Shown: piece by piece, positions 60,880-64,000 of the stretch | Numbering within the stretch: the first letter of the stretch is position 1 | Layout of the letters: each line of letters begins with the position of its first letter | Assembly (NCBI GenBank): GCA_951799425.1 | Contig: OX637398.1 | Span: 744,001 to 808,000, forward strand | Direction: 5' to 3' | DNA length: 64,000 bases | Source: Ilex aquifolium | Lineage: Eukaryota; Streptophyta; Magnoliopsida; Aquifoliales; Aquifoliaceae | Notes under the pieces: generated by a model | Database searches by the model: none | Seen by the model: only the letters and a program-made list of their open reading frames with translations | What the model was told of the DNA's origin: nothing | Program-made: the position numbers and the translations under genes

Positions 60880-61985
60880 TTTTTCAATCCATTTCAAAAT
60901 GATTTTTATTTTTCACGGTTGAGATCTATTTAAATTTTACTTTAAAGTTAATTTAACGGCTAATATTAACATCCCAAATTTTATAGAGAAAATAGGCACT
61001 TAAGAATGTGTTTGTGATAATTTTTTAAAAGTGTTTCTAAAACTTATAATTTTTCATAAGTACTTTTAAAAAAAAAAAAAAATTGTTTGGAACTACCTCA
61101 CCGCCAACATTATTACTACCACCACTATCACCCCACCACTACAACTATCCCCACCACCACCGTCACCACTACCACCACCACCACTACCGCCACCACACCA
61201 CCACCTCTGTCACAACAACCACCACCATTTATTCCATAACAACCATCGCCCCACCACCACCACTGCTGCCGCCACCATCACTGTCGCTACCCCACCACCA
61301 CCATCACCATTACCACTATCACCGTCACCACCACCGCTGCCGCCACACTACCATCACCACCACCACCACTGTCGCACCACCATCGCTACAATCCCACCAC
61401 CACCTCTTCCATAACAACAACCACCGCCACCACCATCACCACTACCACTATCACCGTCACCCCACCATCATCACTGTGGCTGTCACCACGTCTGCCACAA
61501 CAACCACAACCACCACTACCATTGTCGCCACCCCCCCACGACCACCACACCCACCGCCCCACAACCACAAATCACAACAACTATCACCACCCCCACCACC
61601 ACCATCACCACCACTGTTGCCACCCTACTATCATCACCACCACCAACCCTATCCCCACTACCACTACCACCACCGCTGCTGCCACCTTATCGTCACTGTC
61701 CCACCATCACCCCCACCCCCACCCCCACTGCCCCACCACTAACATCACCATTGTCACTCACAGCTGCCACCATCACAACTGGTCGTCATCACCCATCACA
61801 ACTATCATCGTCTCCCACCACTATCACTGCCGCCCACCACCACAATCACCGCTCACCCCCATTACAATCAGTGCTTAAATTCTTTTTTATTTCCTCTATT
61901 TTTATAATTTGATTTTGAATGTAAATATAAATATATTTATTGTTAACTATTTTTTTTATTACCTCGAGGTACGAAAAATAACTAA
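60880..61985 (+). mobile_element. Helitron-family element with a long ACC-triplet tract (copy 3)
   Basis: Co-linear with copies 1 and 2 but on the plus strand. CGGTTGAGAT, GGCTAATATTAACA and TGTGTTTG precede the tract, and AATTTGATTTTGAATGTAAA follows it. The 3' end is CTAA before a T. A 12-base palindrome TACCTCGAGGTA (61960-61971) sits ten bases inside that CTAA. Its sequence differs from the hairpin of the other copies but its position is the same. The ACC/ACT/GCC tract is about 760 bp, three times longer than in the other copies. The 5' end is not intact. The element stops 249 bases before the SOX start codon. Confidence 0.65.
61083..61860. repeat. Degenerate ACC-triplet minisatellite
   Basis: Continuous CCACCA-type triplets with frequent ACT, GCC, ATC changes and frame slips. 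It is open in several frames (His-, Thr- and Pro-rich) only because the triplets lack stops. Not a gene. Confidence 0.85.
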
Positions 61986-62049
61986 TCCGGTAGCCACCGG
62001 TCAATACAGGTCCGAGAATGGGAGCCACATAAAACATGTTTTTTCGTGG

Positions 62050-62234
62050 CGGTGATGGCGTAGCTCGTCACAAACTGGGAACATTAGAAGGCCCTTCTCC
62101 CTGTGTTCTCCTCATCTCTCTCTCTCTCTATCTATCTCTCTCATACACACACACACAGTCGCTCGCTCTGTCTTTCTCCGTCTCATCCATTCTCAAATCT
62201 GCGCAGGTAAGTCCTAGACAATCGAAGATTAAAA
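62050..62234 (+). promoter_or_regulatory. Promoter/5' leader of sulfite oxidase
   Basis: A CT-rich leader (TCTCTCTCTCTATCTATCTC and CACACACACA) ends at the ATG. A consensus-like donor GCGCAG|GTAAGT at 62207 could start a short leader intron, but no acceptor is evident before the ATG. No TATA box is clear. Confidence 0.4.
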
Positions 62235-63753
62235 ATGCCGGGAATAAGAGGACCATCTGATTATTCACAAGAACCACCTCGTCACCCATGCCTTCAAATT
62301 AATGCCAAGGCAAGTCTCTCTCTCTCTCTCTCTTTCCCTCCTTATCTGCATATTGCATATGCACATCGAAATGCTTCTGAATTGATTTGAATTTGAAGTT
62401 GTTTTTACAGGATATGATCCAATTGTCCTATTATAGTCTTGAAACCTGATTTTGATGTTCTTCTACCATGCCTTTCTTATCTGTTTGTGTGAATCTGGGT
62501 TTTCGTCCTTTATTCGTACTTTCTAGTTAACGTTTTCTCTGATGTCATTGTAATTTGTTTTAAATTTGCTACTGCTGCACTCCTTGCTTTAATTATATGG
62601 TTTTTTGCTGGCCATCAAGTCATAATTCATAACACAGTTCATTTGTTTCGGAAAAAACAAAGGCAAAAAATAAAATATCATGGGGATTTTCTCTTGTCGA
62701 ACTGTAGATTTTTCGTACATGCGGGCTCATTTTGGCCACTTTTTACAGTTCTAAAATTATGTAGGTTAATTTTAATTTTATTGTTTGTGTACACTTGCTT
62801 ATACTGAATCTGTAACTCCTTATCATGGGAATTAGAGTGAATGAAGCTATTGAATAACAAAATTGTCCTAAGGTTTTTATTCCATACACGAGGGAATATA
62901 GTTTATGATAAGATTATTTAAAAGCCCATGCATTCTGGGATTTTGATTATTTTTTGTCTATTGCATGAATGTTACTTGCTGAGGTACTTTTGATTTTTGA
63001 CTATCCTTTTCACTAGCATACTTTGAATATTATTTTTTTTTGCGTGCTATTTTCTATCATTCATAAAACTTTTTTTTTATAAGCAATTAATTTTCTTCCA
63101 TTTCTAGTGCAGGAACCCTTTAATGCAGAGCCACCTCGCTCAGTCTTGATTTCCTCTTACGTGACTCCTGTGGATTTCTTTTACAAGAGAAACCATGGAC
63201 CGATACCAATAGTTGATGACATAGAAAAGTCATTTCCTATCCTTTTTCTTCATCTCTTTTTATTTATCAGAATTTGTATAATGTTTGGAGTCTATATGTT
63301 TGACATACTGACAACCTGTTTTGCTGAGCAGATATTGTATTTCCATTACTGGTCTGATTGGAAATCCCAAAAAGTTGTTCTTGAATGATATTTTGTGAGT
63401 TGTGGGTTTATATTCTATGATGTTAACATTTCTTACCCTTTTACGAAGATAGTAAAATAATGTTCTTGTGTTGTCATTTATATGCTAGGAAGCTTGCAAA
63501 GTATAACATCACTGCCACTTTACAGGTAAGTTTTCTACATACCTTGTGGGCCTATTGTTCTTGAACTTGTCTGGTTGGAGACTCTGCTGTTAGGTTGTTA
63601 GATAGACTATGGGTCAGGTATGTCCTTAATAAATAATAAATTGTTAATAAGGCCTGTTTTGACTTGTATAGTGTGCGGGTAATAGGAGAACTGCAATGAG
63701 CAAAACCAGAAAGGTGAAAGGAGTTGGCTGGGATGTTGCTGCTATAGGAAATG
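62235..63753 (+). CDS. SOX: Sulfite oxidase, N-terminal part (gene runs off the window)
   Basis: Exons seen: 62235-62309, 63113-63228, 63332-63394, 63489-63525 and 63672-63753, then the gene continues past the edge. The N-terminus MPGIRGPSDYSQEPPRHPCL and EPFNAEPPRSVLISSYVTPV match plant sulfite oxidase, which lacks a heme domain. The molybdopterin domain (PF00174) follows with YKRNHGPIPIVDD, TGLIGNPKKLFLNDI and YNITATLQCAGNRRTAMSK; Cys at 63672-63674 is the molybdenum ligand. The last residues read VGWDVAAIGN. Plant SOX is peroxisomal and oxidises sulfite to sulfate with H2O2 formation. Intron 1 appears to be GC-AG (AAG|GCAAGT). The intron-2 donor (AAAA|GTCATT) is weak but the frame demands it. 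About 130 residues are visible of a protein usually near 390. Confidence 0.93.
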
Positions 63754-64000
63754 GTTAGTTTCCTGACCAGGGATTCTTGATTCAATGTCTTGGCACTATT
63801 TTAAATGTGCAGAATTTTGAACGATAAAAGTAGGGACTTGATGTGATTAATCATTGGATGATCTGCCTACAGCAGATTGTTGGATTTGTAATCATGCAGA
63901 AAATGATGGCAACTTGAGGAAACTCACCTTTCATGTATTCGCTGATGCTATGGGCTGGAATATGATATAATCTGGGATTTAGTATGTTTCCATGGGCAGT
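63754..64000 (+). other. Intron sequence of SOX to the window edge
   Basis: After the donor ATG|GTTAGT no further exon with SOX homology was found before the edge. The next exon should begin with the continuation of AIGN beyond the window. Confidence 0.5.

Noticed and set aside
61083..61742. 219-codon His/Pro/Thr-rich open frame
   Set aside because: It is made of degenerate ACC triplets in a Helitron-family repeat, is open in overlapping frames, and starts without context. Not a protein gene.

Overview
This window is nuclear DNA of a flowering plant, almost certainly a eudicot. It is AT-rich and its genes have GT-AG introns, some of them kilobases long. It encodes a chloroplast ribosomal protein with a transit peptide, the plant-type C-tail-anchored TOM20, plant sulfite oxidase, DUF3339 proteins and a nodulin-like MFS transporter. 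The space between genes is packed with small non-autonomous DNA transposons. The species cannot be told from the sequence.

Layout. 1-2.9 kb holds a Tourist-like element and AT-rich spacer. 2.98-6.75 kb (+) is a four-exon SDR gene whose catalytic motifs are degenerate. 8.3-9.7 kb holds a Helitron and a hAT element. 10.3-11.6 kb (-) is a two-exon gene for a 72-residue membrane protein. 15.1-15.5 kb (+) is a single-exon gene for a basic 133-residue protein. 17.0-28.9 kb holds five intronless DUF3339 genes in strictly alternating orientation (-,+,-,+,-), separated by nested hAT, MULE and MITE insertions. 30.9-37.3 kb is mostly transposon: a large foldback MULE with a Helitron inside it, a second MULE-like block, a tRNA-Ser(UGA), and a cluster of three Tourist copies. 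39.3-43.2 kb (+) is a three-exon MFS transporter. 44.5-44.8 kb (+) is SEC61 gamma, with a long intron next to its stop codon that carries a hAT element and a 278-bp tandem duplication. 49.2-51.5 kb (-) is plastid ribosomal protein L27. 52.9-58.2 kb (-) is TOM20 in six exons. From 60.4 kb come an LTR-like fragment and a third Helitron-family copy, which ends about 250 bp before the sulfite oxidase start codon. The sulfite oxidase gene runs off the right edge.

The genes are ordinary nuclear housekeeping genes with no shared pathway: ER translocation (SEC61 gamma), mitochondrial import (TOM20), plastid translation (L27) and sulfite detoxification (SOX). The notable content is the alternating DUF3339 array, a Helitron family that carries an expanded ACC-triplet tract, several nested insertions whose order can be read from target-site duplications, a GC-AG intron in SOX, and an SDR that has lost the YxxxK lysine. 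No gene cluster of an unknown biochemical system is evident.
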